DNA of 64,000 nucleotides from Marseilla massiliensis (GCF_016899955.1 NZ_JACJJL010000001.1:285174-349173), one strand, 5' to 3'. Positions 24,357 through 34,185 are shown, counted from the first letter of the stretch. Numbers and translations are program-made. Notes: a model not told the origin generated them from the sequence alone.

Positions 24357-27300
24357 TCAGATGCCCACCTTGATGGTGCGCTCGCTGTCGCGGCCTGCAA
24401 TCTTTATCACGAGCACTTGCCCGGCGGTGCTGCCCAGCGGTATGAACACGTTCTCGGCCGTGTCAACGTCGTATGCCTTTACCATCTGCCCGGCAGAGTT
24501 GAAAATGCGTATGCTGCCAATGTGGGCGTGCTCGGGGTTGACAATGTTGAGCACCCCGCCCTTGACAAACACGCTGACGCCGCTGATGTCGGCCGTGCCA
24601 ATGCCCGAGAGCGTGGTCGTGAAGCGGTTTTGCGTGGCCCAGCGGCTCTCGTTCAGCTCGCATTCGGCCATGACGCTCCACAGGTAGGAGGCACCTTCCT
24701 CGAGCCCGGCAAGCTCGTAGCTCGTTGCCGTCAGTCCGTCGACCTCGGTCCATGCCGATGCGTCGCTCTTGCGCCAGTGCAGGTTCCAGCGCAGGTTTCC
24801 CTCGCCGGCCTGCCACGACAGCATGGCCGTTGACTCCGAGATGTTGCTCACGGCAAGGTCGAACGGCGTGACGCACTCGGGCAGGGCCGTCGTGGCGAAG
24901 GCCACTTCGTCGCTCCACAGGCTCGAGTCGGTTGCCGAGCAGAAGCTGCGCATGCGCAACCTGTAGTCGGTTTGCGGCTCAAGGCCCTCTATGGTGTATG
25001 TGTTGCCCGTCACGGCAGCCTCGGTCCACTCGTCGCTGCCGGCCCTGGCGTATGCCAGCCTGTAGCTCTCGGCCTCGCCGGCCCATGTTGCCGTGGCGCT
25101 GTTGTAGCCCGGGCAGACGGTTATCTCCGTAGGCGGGAAGCACGTCTCGGCCAGAGTCGTGGCCGTGGCCGTGGGCGTATAGGCGCTCGTGTCGGCCTCG
25201 AGCGTGTTGCATTGCGACTGCACGGCGTAGTCGTAGGCGGTGGCGTCGTCGAGCCCGCTTATCACAAACGACGTCCCGGTGGTGGCGCGTTGCGTCCAGG
25301 CCTCGGTGCCGGAGCGGCGGTAGCGCACGTTGTACGACTGGCCTTCGCCGTTCCAGCTCAGTGCGATGGCATATTTCTGCGGCTCGGCCCTCAGCCCTTC
25401 GGGCATGGGGCAGCCGTCGGCCGCGAGCGTCGTCACGCGGGTGATGGTCACGCGGGCCGTGTCGCCCGGCTCGCAAACCTTGGTTATTCCAATCTCATAG
25501 TCGGTGCGCGGCTCGAGCGAAGTGAACTCATGTTGGGTCTGTTCGGTCTCGATGTACGGCTTGGCCGTGTCGCCGGCGCGGCGTATGAAGATGTAGCTGC
25601 GCTCGGCAGACGTCTGCCAGCTCACCTTCACCGACGTCTCGGTGGTGTCCGACAGGGTGATGGCGCTCACGTCTTGCGGGCATGTCGGTGTAACGGCCAC
25701 AGAGTCGAGCTTCAGCGTGGCGGGCCGTCCGTCGGTGCTGCTGATGTAGAGCGCCGGCCTTACCATGCCGCTGTAGCCGCGCAGAGGCACGCTGATGGAG
25801 CCGCTGGCGCCCGCCTGGGGCAGTTCGGTTGCGGCAAAGGTGCTCACCACGTCGGCCTCGTTGAACGTCTCGCCGTCGCGCGACACCACCACGGCATAGC
25901 TGTCGTCGGTGCCCTGTCCCTGCTGCATGTTGGTGAGGTAGAGCGTGAGCACGTAGTTGGCCGAGCCGTCGTCCATGTCGAGCGTAGGCATTACGAGCCA
26001 CTCGTTGCAGGCGTCAAGGCTCGACGGACTGAACATCAAGCCCCTCATGAAGCTGCTGCTGCTGAACTGCCATGCCGTGCGGGCGCCGTCGTCGAACACC
26101 GTCGGGGTGGCCAGCACGCCCGAGCGTGGCTCCCATCCGGAGGGAAGCTCGGTGGCGTCGAACCGCTCGGTGAACGGCATGGTGTAGCCCGTGCGGAACC
26201 TAAGCGTGTCCGACCATTCGCTGTGGGTGCTCGCGTCGCACTTGGCGCGCAGCTGCACGTCGATGTATGTCAGGCCCGGCAGGTCGGCAAACGTGAACGG
26301 CTTGTTGAGCACCTGCACCGTCTGGCTCCACTCTTCGCTGCCGGCCGGCTTGTAGCGCAGCTCCCATTCGTTCTCGTTGCCCTGCCGTGTCCAGTCGATG
26401 GAGGCCACGTTGCCGGCCACCGAGCCGTCGACGGTGTGCAGGTCGATGGGATAGTCGCAGTCTTTCTTTTCCTCGACAGTGAAGTTTTTGATGGTAAACG
26501 TTGGGTTGGTGAAGGTCTTCCATGTTATGCGGACTTTCACTTTGTCGCCGGCGAAGCCGTCGAAGGGCATCCGTATCGTCACGTAGCTGTCAAGGTCGGC
26601 AATGTATGGCCTTGTGGCCGGGCCCATGCCGTATATCGTGGTGAACTGCTCGCCGTCGGCAGACACCTGTACCAGCACGGTGTCGTTGGCCTCCCAGTTG
26701 TTGTATGGGGCGTTGACGCGACCCTGGTAGCACGTCATGTTGACGTCCATCAGCACCCGGTTGGAGCCGTCGGCCAGCTTTATCCACGGCGATGTGATGC
26801 TGTGCTCCACCCCGTTGGTGTGGTCGGCCTGCATCACGCGGCAGCTTATGTTGTACGGCCCGTTGTATTCCTGGCCCAGGTTGAATCCGTCTTCGTCGGT
26901 CTGCCAGCCCATCGGGGCCACGTTCTGCTTCATTTTCGAGAAGTCGGGGCTGTAGGGCACCTCGCCACCGGTGGCCGTTGTGGCCGTTGCCGAGGTCGAC
27001 GAGCACTGCCCGTCGGGGCCAATGCTCCATGCCATGAGGTAGTAGGCGGTGTTGGGGTTGAGCCCTGTCACGCTGATGCCGTCGCGGGCCTCGCCCGCAT
27101 AGACCACCGTTCCGCCGCCCTCAATCTCGTCGCCGGCGGCGAGGTTGCCCGTCGGCGTGCCGAAGGCCCCTATGCCGGTGATTTGCTGGAACTGGTCGAA
27201 TGTAGGCTCGGTCGTCATGGCCACGAGCACCCTGTCGCCGTTGGCGTTGGCCCGTATGCCTACGGTTATGGCGTTGATGTCGCTGGCTTCGGCCGTTACA

Positions 27301-28445
27301 GACGCCGGGGCGTCGGGCAGTGTCGTCGTTGTGGCCTGCAGCGGCGTCTCAGTGAGGTATTTGGGGCCGTACATGCACAGCGAGTTGGCGGCCATGACGC
27401 ACACCGTGTATTGCCCCGCTCCGCTGAGCACGTCGGGTGTCGAGAATGCCGTCAGCGTGTCGTAGGCCACCACGAGGGCGTTGCCTATGCTGTCGCCTGC
27501 GGCATACTGCACGCCGTCGGCAGGCATTTCATCCATCGACTGCCCCCCGGTGACGAGCACCAGGTAGTGGTCGGCGCCCGCGGCCGGGGTGAACGAGCCC
27601 TCCACCCGGGTGCTGTAGCTCTGCAGCGTGAGCCCCGTGGGCTGTGCGGCAGGCTTCTCGCAGTCGGCGGGCGGTGTGAACGTGTATGCCTGGCCGTCGG
27701 CGGGATAGTTGTCGTTGTTCCATGTGATGTTGGTGGCGTCGCCGGTAGATAGCGTGAAGTCGGTGTATGAGCCGCCCAGCTGCAGCCGGTCGTCGCCGTC
27801 GCCCTTCAGGAACACTTTCATCGAATAGTACGCAGGCATGTCTTCATTGTCGGGTTTCCAGCCGTTGAACACCATCTCTGCCCGTCCGTCTTCGTGCAGC
27901 CTTATCTGCAGTTGCACCGTGACGTATATGGGATCCCAGTTGCCCACGTCTATGCCCAGGTTCTTGTATTGCACCGTGAGCGTGCGGTTGGGGGCCTGGC
28001 CTTCGGTGCGGTAGCTTATCTCGGTGCCCTCGATGCGGCACGCCTTGCCCCTCGACACAGCGCCGAGGGCGTTGCTCACGTCGTCGTTGCTCATCAGGTT
28101 GAAGGCGTTCCGTGCCGAGTTGTTGACTACAACCCGGTCGCGGCCCAGCAGCAGGTAGCCGTTGGCCCCGATGGCAAACCTGTTCATGGCCTGGTTGTTG
28201 AACTTGAAGTCGAAGCCGATGGGCATGCCCGTGACCACCGTGTCCTTCGCTATGGCGTGTCCTTCGCCGTCGAGCACGGTCTCGTTGAGGTCCTCGCCGT
28301 CGGGCAGTAGGCCGATGGCCGTTCCGCCGGATATCTCAGTGTACGGGCCTATGGAGCCTGAAACGTCGTAGGCGGTAGTCACTTGCGCCGTTGCCGCGAG
28401 GGCCATCAGCATGGCAGCCACCGCTGAATAAAGTCTTCTTTTCAT
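24357..28445 (-). CDS. Large secreted fibronectin type III protein with T9SS tail
   Basis: The start at 28445 gives the signal peptide MKRRLYSAVAAMLMALAATAQ; an ATG 12 nt earlier (28457) is also possible. The 1362-residue protein has an N-terminal beta-rich domain (~residues 20-270). Repeated fibronectin III-like units follow, each with phrases like LTPNTAYYLMAWS, DATAYDYAVQSQC, GLEPQTDYRLRMRSFC. Jelly-roll-like ligand domains lie in the middle (GWQTDEDGFN, SLDACNEWLVMPTLDMDDG). The C-terminal ~75 residues (GGVLNIVNPEHAHIGSIRIFNSAGQMV...) are a classic type IX secretion sorting domain. A surface adhesin or glycan-binding protein is likely. It is the last gene of the leftward secreted-protein unit. 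Confidence 0.85.
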   Translation of the reverse strand: MKRRLYSAVAAMLMALAATAQVTTAYDVSGSIGPYTEISGGTAIGLLPDGEDLNETVLDGEGHAIAKDTVVTGMPIGFDFKFNNQAMNRFAIGANGYLLLGRDRVVVNNSARNAFNLMSNDDVSNALGAVSRGKACRIEGTEISYRTEGQAPNRTLTVQYKNLGIDVGNWDPIYVTVQLQIRLHEDGRAEMVFNGWKPDNEDMPAYYSMKVFLKGDGDDRLQLGGSYTDFTLSTGDATNITWNNDNYPADGQAYTFTPPADCEKPAAQPTGLTLQSYSTRVEGSFTPAAGADHYLVLVTGGQSMDEMPADGVQYAAGDSIGNALVVAYDTLTAFSTPDVLSGAGQYTVCVMAANSLCMYGPKYLTETPLQATTTTLPDAPASVTAEASDINAITVGIRANANGDRVLVAMTTEPTFDQFQQITGIGAFGTPTGNLAAGDEIEGGGTVVYAGEARDGISVTGLNPNTAYYLMAWSIGPDGQCSSTSATATTATGGEVPYSPDFSKMKQNVAPMGWQTDEDGFNLGQEYNGPYNISCRVMQADHTNGVEHSITSPWIKLADGSNRVLMDVNMTCYQGRVNAPYNNWEANDTVLVQVSADGEQFTTIYGMGPATRPYIADLDSYVTIRMPFDGFAGDKVKVRITWKTFTNPTFTIKNFTVEEKKDCDYPIDLHTVDGSVAGNVASIDWTRQGNENEWELRYKPAGSEEWSQTVQVLNKPFTFADLPGLTYIDVQLRAKCDASTHSEWSDTLRFRTGYTMPFTERFDATELPSGWEPRSGVLATPTVFDDGARTAWQFSSSSFMRGLMFSPSSLDACNEWLVMPTLDMDDGSANYVLTLYLTNMQQGQGTDDSYAVVVSRDGETFNEADVVSTFAATELPQAGASGSISVPLRGYSGMVRPALYISSTDGRPATLKLDSVAVTPTCPQDVSAITLSDTTETSVKVSWQTSAERSYIFIRRAGDTAKPYIETEQTQHEFTSLEPRTDYEIGITKVCEPGDTARVTITRVTTLAADGCPMPEGLRAEPQKYAIALSWNGEGQSYNVRYRRSGTEAWTQRATTGTSFVISGLDDATAYDYAVQSQCNTLEADTSAYTPTATATTLAETCFPPTEITVCPGYNSATATWAGEAESYRLAYARAGSDEWTEAAVTGNTYTIEGLEPQTDYRLRMRSFCSATDSSLWSDEVAFATTALPECVTPFDLAVSNISESTAMLSWQAGEGNLRWNLHWRKSDASAWTEVDGLTATSYELAGLEEGASYLWSVMAECELNESRWATQNRFTTTLSGIGTADISGVSVFVKGGVLNIVNPEHAHIGSIRIFNSAGQMVKAYDVDTAENVFIPLGSTAGQVLVIKIAGRDSERTIKVGI

Positions 28446-28521
28446 ACGCTTTTGCATTAGTTGTTTCCTTTGTGGGTGTGGGCCGGCCGTGGCTCGGTGC
28501 GGCCATGCCGGCCAAAGCAGC

Positions 28522-28610
28522 TTGCAAGACGTGCCGTTTGGGCCGGCCATACGGGCCGTTTGGCCTCGTTGAACGTGCCGTTTTGGCATCCAAAACGGCA
28601 CGTCTTGCAA
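28522..28610. repeat. 22-nt phased palindromic array G with covarying cores
   Basis: Cores begin at 28530 (CGTGCCG), 28552 (CGGGCCG), 28574 (CGTGCCG) and 28596 (CGGCACG), 22 nt apart. Units 1 and 4 are perfectly complementary over 18 nt (28522-28539 with 28593-28610), and units 3 and 4 over 14 nt (28573-28586 with 28590-28603). The shared departure from the usual core is thus compensated. It lies between two genes of a leftward unit. A right flank like TGGTTGGGCGGGG follows at about 28625. Confidence 0.85.
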
Positions 28611-28635
28611 ACCGTTGGTAGTCTGGTGGTTGGGC

Positions 28636-28679
28636 GGGGAGCGCCGGGAGGCGGCCCGGGGCCGCTGCCGGCGCTCCCC
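28636..28679 (-). terminator. Hairpin after the propeller-like gene
   Basis: A perfect 12-bp stem (28636-28647 with 28668-28679) with further inner pairing lies 28 nt beyond the leftward stop codon. No U-run is present. Confidence 0.5.
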
Positions 28680-28706
28680 GCCAGAGGGATGCAGGCGTGT
28701 CGCCCC

Positions 28707-30365
28707 TTACTTCACGGCAATCTTGCGGGCCTTGCCCGTGGCCTTGTCTTTCACCACGTAGATGCCCTTGCCGAGCCCTTCGGCCTTGCCGGCCGGGGCC
28801 CCTGTCATGACAGTGCGGCCGTCGAGGGTGTAGACGTCGACAGACTCGGGCGCCTTGTCGGTTTCGGTGCGGCTGATGCCGGCGGTTGTAGAGCCGAGTG
28901 TTCCGTCGGTGTTGACGCGCTGGGCGAAGAGCCCGTCGTGCATGCGGTCGGCCGACTCACGCTGGTCGAGCCACGTCAGTATCCAGTAAGAACCGTCGAT
29001 GAGCTGCGACGATTGCAGGTCGCTCTTCTCGCTTGTCACCGTCGACACCTCGAGAGGCGACTGCCATGCGTCGTTGCCGTCGCAGTCCATGCGCCTTGCG
29101 TAGGTCTTGGTGTCGCCGCCGCTCTGGCTGTTGGTCTGGTAGAACACTGCCATGTCGGTGCCCCCGGCGCCCTGCACCGTGGCGTAGCCCACGGCCCTTT
29201 GCTGCTGCATGGCCACGATGTCCTTGCCCTCGGGGCCCCACATCAGTTCGCCGTCAGCGCTTATGCGCTGCATGTAGATGCCGCACAGGGCCTGGTAACT
29301 CTGGTTGTATTGGCGGTAGATGGCGTAAAGGCTTTGGTCGGCATCGCAGTAATACAGCTGCGGCACCTGCCTGGAGTAGCTGTCGGCGTAGCTTATCTTG
29401 AGCCCGTTGATGCCCCCGGGGAATGCCAGCGTGCCGTCGCGCTTGACGTAAGACACATAGTTAGCGTAAGAGCCCTCGTAGCTGCGGTCGTCGCTCCAGG
29501 CCACAAACGCCCCCTCGGGTGCCTTCACCACGTTGAGTATTGTGTGCAGGGGGATGTCGCTGGCGAACCCTCCCTGGTATACGGTCAGCGGCTCTGCCCA
29601 CAGCGGGGTGCCGTCGAAGTCGTAGAGCTGGGCCTCGATGTACTGGCTGGAGCCGCGCGCATAGATGAGCATCACCTGGTTGTCGCCGGCGTCAACGATG
29701 TAGGGGTAGGCGTAAGACGTCCTTGAGTCTTGCAGCAGCACGGGCTCCTGCCATGCCTTCTGCCCGTCGGCCGTCAGCTTTTCCATGCGTATGTACATCG
29801 GGAACGAGTTGTCGTTGGTGAATACGGCGTAGGCGAAGACATAGCCGCCGTCGGACGTCTGCACCACCTTTAGCAGCGCCACGCTCTCGAACGCGGTGCC
29901 GTCGGCCAGGTCGGCGCTCCACAGCTGCTTGCCGTCGGGCCCTATCTTGTACACCGTATACCCGAGGTTTGTCGTTGTCGGTTCGGCGTTGCGGCAGTCG
30001 CTCGATATCAATATGCAGTTGCCGTCGTTGTCGGCATAGATGGTCTGGTTGACCATGGTGTAGCTCCGGTTGCGCGTGTGCCACAGCTCTTCGCCGTCGC
30101 CCGGCAGCACCTTGCGGCCGTCCTTGTCGAGCACTTGTATTACGCTTGCGATGTTGGTCTCGCCCTGTTGCTCATTTTCGCTGTCGGGAATGAGCGTCTT
30201 CGAGTACAGCACTCCGCTGGCGTTGACCACCGCTTCGTTGCCGTAGTTGCCCGTCGTTGGGTTCACTTGTGTGTTTGTCGCCGGGTCGGCCACATACTGT
30301 GCGTTTGCGGCGAGGCAGCATATGGCTGCCACGGCCGTAGAAAGTAAAGTCTTTTTCATACTCAT
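28707..30365 (-). CDS. Secreted propeller-like protein with T9SS-type tail
   Basis: The 552-residue protein (start at 30365, or the ATG at 30359 giving MKKTLLSTAVAAICCLAANAQ) has a signal peptide and repeated blade-like segments with phrases such as DGKQLWSADLADGT, TPLWAEPLTVYQGG, GELMWGPEGKDIVAMQQQRAVG. These suggest a beta-propeller without a recognised catalytic site. The tail (SVDVYTLDGRTVMTGAPAG...GIYVVKDKATGKARKIAVK) is the Prevotella-style type IX sorting domain. It starts 8 nt after the Omp28-like gene, so the two are co-transcribed. Function unknown; surface location likely. Confidence 0.8.
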   Translation of the reverse strand: MSMKKTLLSTAVAAICCLAANAQYVADPATNTQVNPTTGNYGNEAVVNASGVLYSKTLIPDSENEQQGETNIASVIQVLDKDGRKVLPGDGEELWHTRNRSYTMVNQTIYADNDGNCILISSDCRNAEPTTTNLGYTVYKIGPDGKQLWSADLADGTAFESVALLKVVQTSDGGYVFAYAVFTNDNSFPMYIRMEKLTADGQKAWQEPVLLQDSRTSYAYPYIVDAGDNQVMLIYARGSSQYIEAQLYDFDGTPLWAEPLTVYQGGFASDIPLHTILNVVKAPEGAFVAWSDDRSYEGSYANYVSYVKRDGTLAFPGGINGLKISYADSYSRQVPQLYYCDADQSLYAIYRQYNQSYQALCGIYMQRISADGELMWGPEGKDIVAMQQQRAVGYATVQGAGGTDMAVFYQTNSQSGGDTKTYARRMDCDGNDAWQSPLEVSTVTSEKSDLQSSQLIDGSYWILTWLDQRESADRMHDGLFAQRVNTDGTLGSTTAGISRTETDKAPESVDVYTLDGRTVMTGAPAGKAEGLGKGIYVVKDKATGKARKIAVK

Positions 30366-30373
30366 GGCTTTGG

Positions 30374-32038
30374 TTAATTGTTATTGTTTGCAGTCACCTT
30401 CGTGGCAGTGCGCGATGCGCAGTCATATATAATATATGTGCCCGTCGGCAGTTTCATGCTTGATTTGGGGCCCTTGTAGGCCACGGTGCCGTCTGTGCGG
30501 TAGGCTATTGCCTCGCCGTCGGCAGCCTTGTCGACGGCGCCATGTATGCCGCTGGCGGCCTTTGAGGTCACGAAAACGCTTCTCGTGCCGAAGTCGTCGA
30601 TGGCATATGCCTGCTCGATGAGGCTGCCGTCGGCCGACCGTGTGGTGAAGTAGCCCGCCGGACTGTATATGCCGTCGCCCCACGCGTCGGTCACCTCGAA
30701 GTAGTAAACCTTGCCCGCCTCGAGCTCGGCGCTTTCGCTTGTTTGCGTCACCTGGCCGTCGGGATATGGCCCGAACTCCTTGACAAGGTTGCCGTCGGCG
30801 TCTTTTATGCAGAACGTATTCTCGCCGGCTTCGTTGTTTGTCTTAAGTTCCACGGTGACAGACGGCATTGCCTGGCGCGGCGAGGCAAACCGGCCGCTGA
30901 GCTGCGACGGCTCCACGCTCTCGCCGTTGAGCGTCTTCAGCGTTATCGAGTAAGAGTTCTGGCCGTTGTCGGCGGTGTCGTATTGCCGGCTGAGCTTTAT
31001 CTCCTGCTGGCCGAAAGGCTCGATGCTGCCGTTCCAGGCCACGGTGGCCACGCTGCCGTTGACGTCGATGTCGAAAGTGGCCTCGGTCAGTTCGCGGTCG
31101 CTCAGGTTCTTGACGGTGGCCTCAAAGAAGTTGCATCCCCAGTAGTTGCCTATCGGTATGCGCGGCTCCGACAGCCGCGCCGCCAGCGGCTTGCTGTAGT
31201 TTGCGTATTGAGGCCTGCACCCCGTGACGTTGGCCACGTCGCCCTTGCCGCATGTCACGAACGCCACCACCTTGATGTTTTCGGCCTTCACCTCCACGCC
31301 GTTGATGTCTTCGGGCAGCGTCAGGGTGTAGTCGCGCTCGAAGTATTGGCCCTGCTGCGGCGAGGCCAGCGTGTCGCCCCATATCGGGGTGACGTAGTCG
31401 CGCAGCACATGGCGGTGTGGATATTCGTCGCCCATGAGCCCGCCGTTTTGCGGTCCGGGTATGTCGTCCTGCGTCCAGACCACGTTCAGCTCCTGGTCGG
31501 CGGGCTGGTTGTCGGCCACGAAGAACCCTTCTACGTGAATGTCCAGCTTGCGCGATTGCCCGTCGAAGCTGGCCGAGGCGTAAAGGTTTACCGGGGCGGC
31601 CTCTGCCGTGGCAGCCTTTGTGAACAGTTTCCACGACGTCCGTGAGCAGACGGGCGAGCCGCTGCCGTAGAAGTCGTGGCGGTTGACCATGCCGCTGGGG
31701 TATCCGCTGCTCTCGACGTCAAACTCGCTGATGAGTTGAGAGCCCTCGTCGGTGCGGAAGTCGGGCTCGTCGGGGGCAGGCGTGGCGAACATCCCGCCGT
31801 GCACGGCCACCACATACACGCGGTCGCAAGCTGTGGCCAGCTTCTCGGCTATGGCGTGCCCCTGCGGGCAGTAGCCGCAGTTGATGCCGGTAAATTCCTC
31901 GAGCAGCACCCCACGGGGTTGCTCTTCGGTGCTGACGGTATGTCTTCCGGGTCCCGGCTGGGCCAGGGCGGTGGCGTTGCCCGTGGCGGCCAGTGCCGCG
32001 GCAACAATCAGATGTGTTAACAGTTGTTTCGTTTCCAT
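30374..32038 (-). CDS. Omp28-related secreted protein with thioredoxin-like motif
   Basis: The 554-residue protein has an N-terminal signal (to about ATALA) and an Omp28-family domain with a Cys-rich thioredoxin-like start (LLEEFTGINCGYCPQGHAIAEKLA). This is followed by the redox-domain body (VYVVAVHGGMFA) and beta-rich domains to the C-terminus. The CGYC pair could be redox active. The tail (AIAYRTDGTVAYKGPKSSMKLPTGTYIIYDC...) resembles a short type IX sorting domain but ends in NNNN. It is first in a unit with the propeller-like and fibronectin-type genes. TAATTTTG on the minus strand (32082-32089) is a possible -7 element. Confidence 0.82.
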   Translation of the reverse strand: METKQLLTHLIVAAALAATGNATALAQPGPGRHTVSTEEQPRGVLLEEFTGINCGYCPQGHAIAEKLATACDRVYVVAVHGGMFATPAPDEPDFRTDEGSQLISEFDVESSGYPSGMVNRHDFYGSGSPVCSRTSWKLFTKAATAEAAPVNLYASASFDGQSRKLDIHVEGFFVADNQPADQELNVVWTQDDIPGPQNGGLMGDEYPHRHVLRDYVTPIWGDTLASPQQGQYFERDYTLTLPEDINGVEVKAENIKVVAFVTCGKGDVANVTGCRPQYANYSKPLAARLSEPRIPIGNYWGCNFFEATVKNLSDRELTEATFDIDVNGSVATVAWNGSIEPFGQQEIKLSRQYDTADNGQNSYSITLKTLNGESVEPSQLSGRFASPRQAMPSVTVELKTNNEAGENTFCIKDADGNLVKEFGPYPDGQVTQTSESAELEAGKVYYFEVTDAWGDGIYSPAGYFTTRSADGSLIEQAYAIDDFGTRSVFVTSKAASGIHGAVDKAADGEAIAYRTDGTVAYKGPKSSMKLPTGTYIIYDCASRTATKVTANNNN

Positions 32039-32180
32039 ACCATTTCAAATATTTAATTCTACAAAAACTATCAGTCTTTTGCAAAATTAATGGAATTCGG
32101 TTACACTTTAGCGGAGACGGCATGGACAAGACATGGACAGCTATGTTAAATACGTTAACACTGCCTTTGCCTGCTGATAA

Positions 32181-33605
32181 TTATATGGTGTCGATGAAAG
32201 TTTCCAGAATCTGTCCGGCCTCGAGGCCCATTTTCTTGCGCAGTCTGTACCTCGACTTGTGCAGGCTGTCCATTGTTATGTTGAGAAGCTTGGATATCTC
32301 GCCCGAGGGCATGCCGAGCCTGATGAGGCAAATCAGCCTGATGTCGTTGCGCGATAGCTGCGGGTATAGCGTCTCGAGCTTCCTGATGAAGTCTTTGTCG
32401 GTCTCTTTGAGCACCCTGTCGAGCGGCCTCATCTTGTTGGCGTCGCCTCCCTGCTCAACCAGTTTTATGCCCATTACTATGTTTTCCTTCTGGGTGTGGT
32501 CGAGCATCCGGCCCTGCTGTTCCATCTTAAGCTGCAGCAGCTCGTTCTCGAGCCTCTCCCTCATGGCCGCCTCGTCGGCCCGTTGCTTTTCGAGGCGGGC
32601 CATTTCCTGCCTCGTCTTCAGCCGTTTGAGCGTGTAGATGAACGCCGCGGCCAGTATCAGGGCCACGAGTGCCAGCACAGAGAGCGTGAGCAGGAATATT
32701 GTGCGGCTCTTGGCGCTTTCCTGCTTGAGCATGTCAATCTTGTGCTCTTCGCGCAGCATGGCCACGCGGTAGTGTATCTCGTTGCCCCTTATCTTCTCCC
32801 TCAGGCTGTCATATGCCCTTTGGTGGGCTATGTAGCTGCCCAGGTCGTCGGCGGTGCTGTCTATCTTGGTCATCAGCTTCAGTGCCATGAGCTCGTTGTC
32901 GAACGAGCCGTAGCGCCTCGACACGCCTATGCTGGCCTCGAGGTAGCGCCGGGCGGAGTCGGCCTTGCCTTCGGCCATGAACAGCCGGCCGCGGCAGTAG
33001 TATGCCTCCGAGAGGTAAATGTCGCGCCTTACGGGCTCCATGCGCTTCAGGCTGTCGAGCATCAGCCTCGCGCTGTCGGTCTTGCCGCTCATTATGTAGA
33101 ACTCGGCGAGGTTGGCCATGTCCATATACATGTATGCCGCGTCGGCGGGATATTTCTCCTTTGAGAACTCGATGGCCCTGCGCGTGAACCGCTCTGCCGA
33201 CGTGTAGTCGCGGTCGAAGAGCGACTTGTAGAAGCCCATCAGCCTGAGATAGTACTGCGAACTGTAGTCCTTGTAGTTGGGCACGTCGCGGAATTCGACC
33301 GTTTTCAGCGTGCGGTACGCCTGGTCGCGCTGCCCTATCTGGTCGTAGAGCATGGCCATGTACACCGTTGCCTCGAAGAGCCCGTCGCTGTCGCCCTCGT
33401 GCTTGAATGCTGCGGCGGCCTGCTGCAGGCTCCCGAAGGCTTTCACCACGTCGTTGCAGTTGAAGTCGGCCATGCCTTTGGCCAGCAAGGCTTGCGCGCT
33501 TTGCTTTTGCCCGGCTTCTCCGCTGCAGTAATGCCAAGCCGTGACGCCGGCGCACAGGGCTGCGGCGACGACGGCAGACGCGACAATCAGTTTTTTCCTT
33601 GTCAT
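32181..33605 (-). CDS. Membrane-anchored TPR protein with C-terminal LuxR-like HTH
   Basis: The 474-residue protein starts with a membrane/signal segment (VASAVVAAALCAGVTAW). Residues ~35-270 contain TPR-type repeats (e.g. SAQALLAKGMADFNCNDVVKAFGSLQQA, AYYCRGRLFMAEGKADSARRYL). A second transmembrane helix (TIFLLTLSVLALVALILAAAFIY) lies near residue 305, then a coiled coil rich in Glu/Arg. The last ~60 residues are a LuxR-like HTH (LSRNDIRLICLIRLGMPSGEISKLLNITMDSLHKSRYRLRKK). This is a common Bacteroidetes membrane-bound regulator layout: periplasmic TPR sensor, cytoplasmic DNA binder. It precedes the secreted-protein unit in the same direction but with a 142-nt gap, so regulation of that unit is possible. 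Confidence 0.85.
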   Translation of the reverse strand: MTRKKLIVASAVVAAALCAGVTAWHYCSGEAGQKQSAQALLAKGMADFNCNDVVKAFGSLQQAAAAFKHEGDSDGLFEATVYMAMLYDQIGQRDQAYRTLKTVEFRDVPNYKDYSSQYYLRLMGFYKSLFDRDYTSAERFTRRAIEFSKEKYPADAAYMYMDMANLAEFYIMSGKTDSARLMLDSLKRMEPVRRDIYLSEAYYCRGRLFMAEGKADSARRYLEASIGVSRRYGSFDNELMALKLMTKIDSTADDLGSYIAHQRAYDSLREKIRGNEIHYRVAMLREEHKIDMLKQESAKSRTIFLLTLSVLALVALILAAAFIYTLKRLKTRQEMARLEKQRADEAAMRERLENELLQLKMEQQGRMLDHTQKENIVMGIKLVEQGGDANKMRPLDRVLKETDKDFIRKLETLYPQLSRNDIRLICLIRLGMPSGEISKLLNITMDSLHKSRYRLRKKMGLEAGQILETFIDTI

Positions 33606-33842
33606 ATTCGGGGGTTGTGCTTTTTGCCGTGCAAATATATTAAATTAATGTCGAAAAAGGTCAGTTTGCTTACGAAAAAGTGGTTTCCGCACCATATTGT
33701 CGCCCCCGTGGGGCTTGGGTGGCATGGCTTCAGGCGCTGCGGATGGTGCCGTTGCCTGCCGTCGCGGCACTGTGTCGCGCAGCCGCGGCAAAGGCGTGGC
33801 GGCGGTAACAAATGCTTACACGCCGCGTCGCGTTTCGGCATC

Positions 33843-34002
33843 CGCGCCGTGGTGCATCGCCAAACGGGCCGTATCGCCCGGCCGCAAGGGCCGTTCGGCA
33901 CAGTGAAACGGGCTGTTCTGCGTTGCAATGCGACCTGTTTTGCAAAGTGCTGGCATTCAGGCTGTTGGGCTGACGGGCCGGTGCTGTCATTTTGTTTTAC
34001 AC
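33843..34002. repeat. 22-nt phased palindromic array H
   Basis: Cores begin at 33843 (CGCGCCG), 33865 (CGGGCCG), 33887 (AGGGCCG), 33909 (CGGGCTG) and 33931 (CGACCTG), all 22 nt apart. The right flank carries GGCTGTTGGGCTGACGGG from about 33960, and the end motif TTTTACAC is at 33995-34002. It lies in the 33606-34291 divergent gap upstream of metK; no gene is seen there besides promoter elements. Confidence 0.78.
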
Positions 34003-34185
34003 AAAAGCGTAGCCGTCTGCGCCACCCCCGCAGGCATGCGTGCATAGCCCTGCCTGCCTGCGCCCATCCCCCGGGGCCGTCGGCCGGGCGGCCCGGGCCA
34101 CGCGCCGCAGCCCGGCACAGTGGCGTTGGCTTAGGGCGGGTGGCCGGGCGGCGTCGGGGCAGCCGAAAGAAATGCGCCCATTTAT

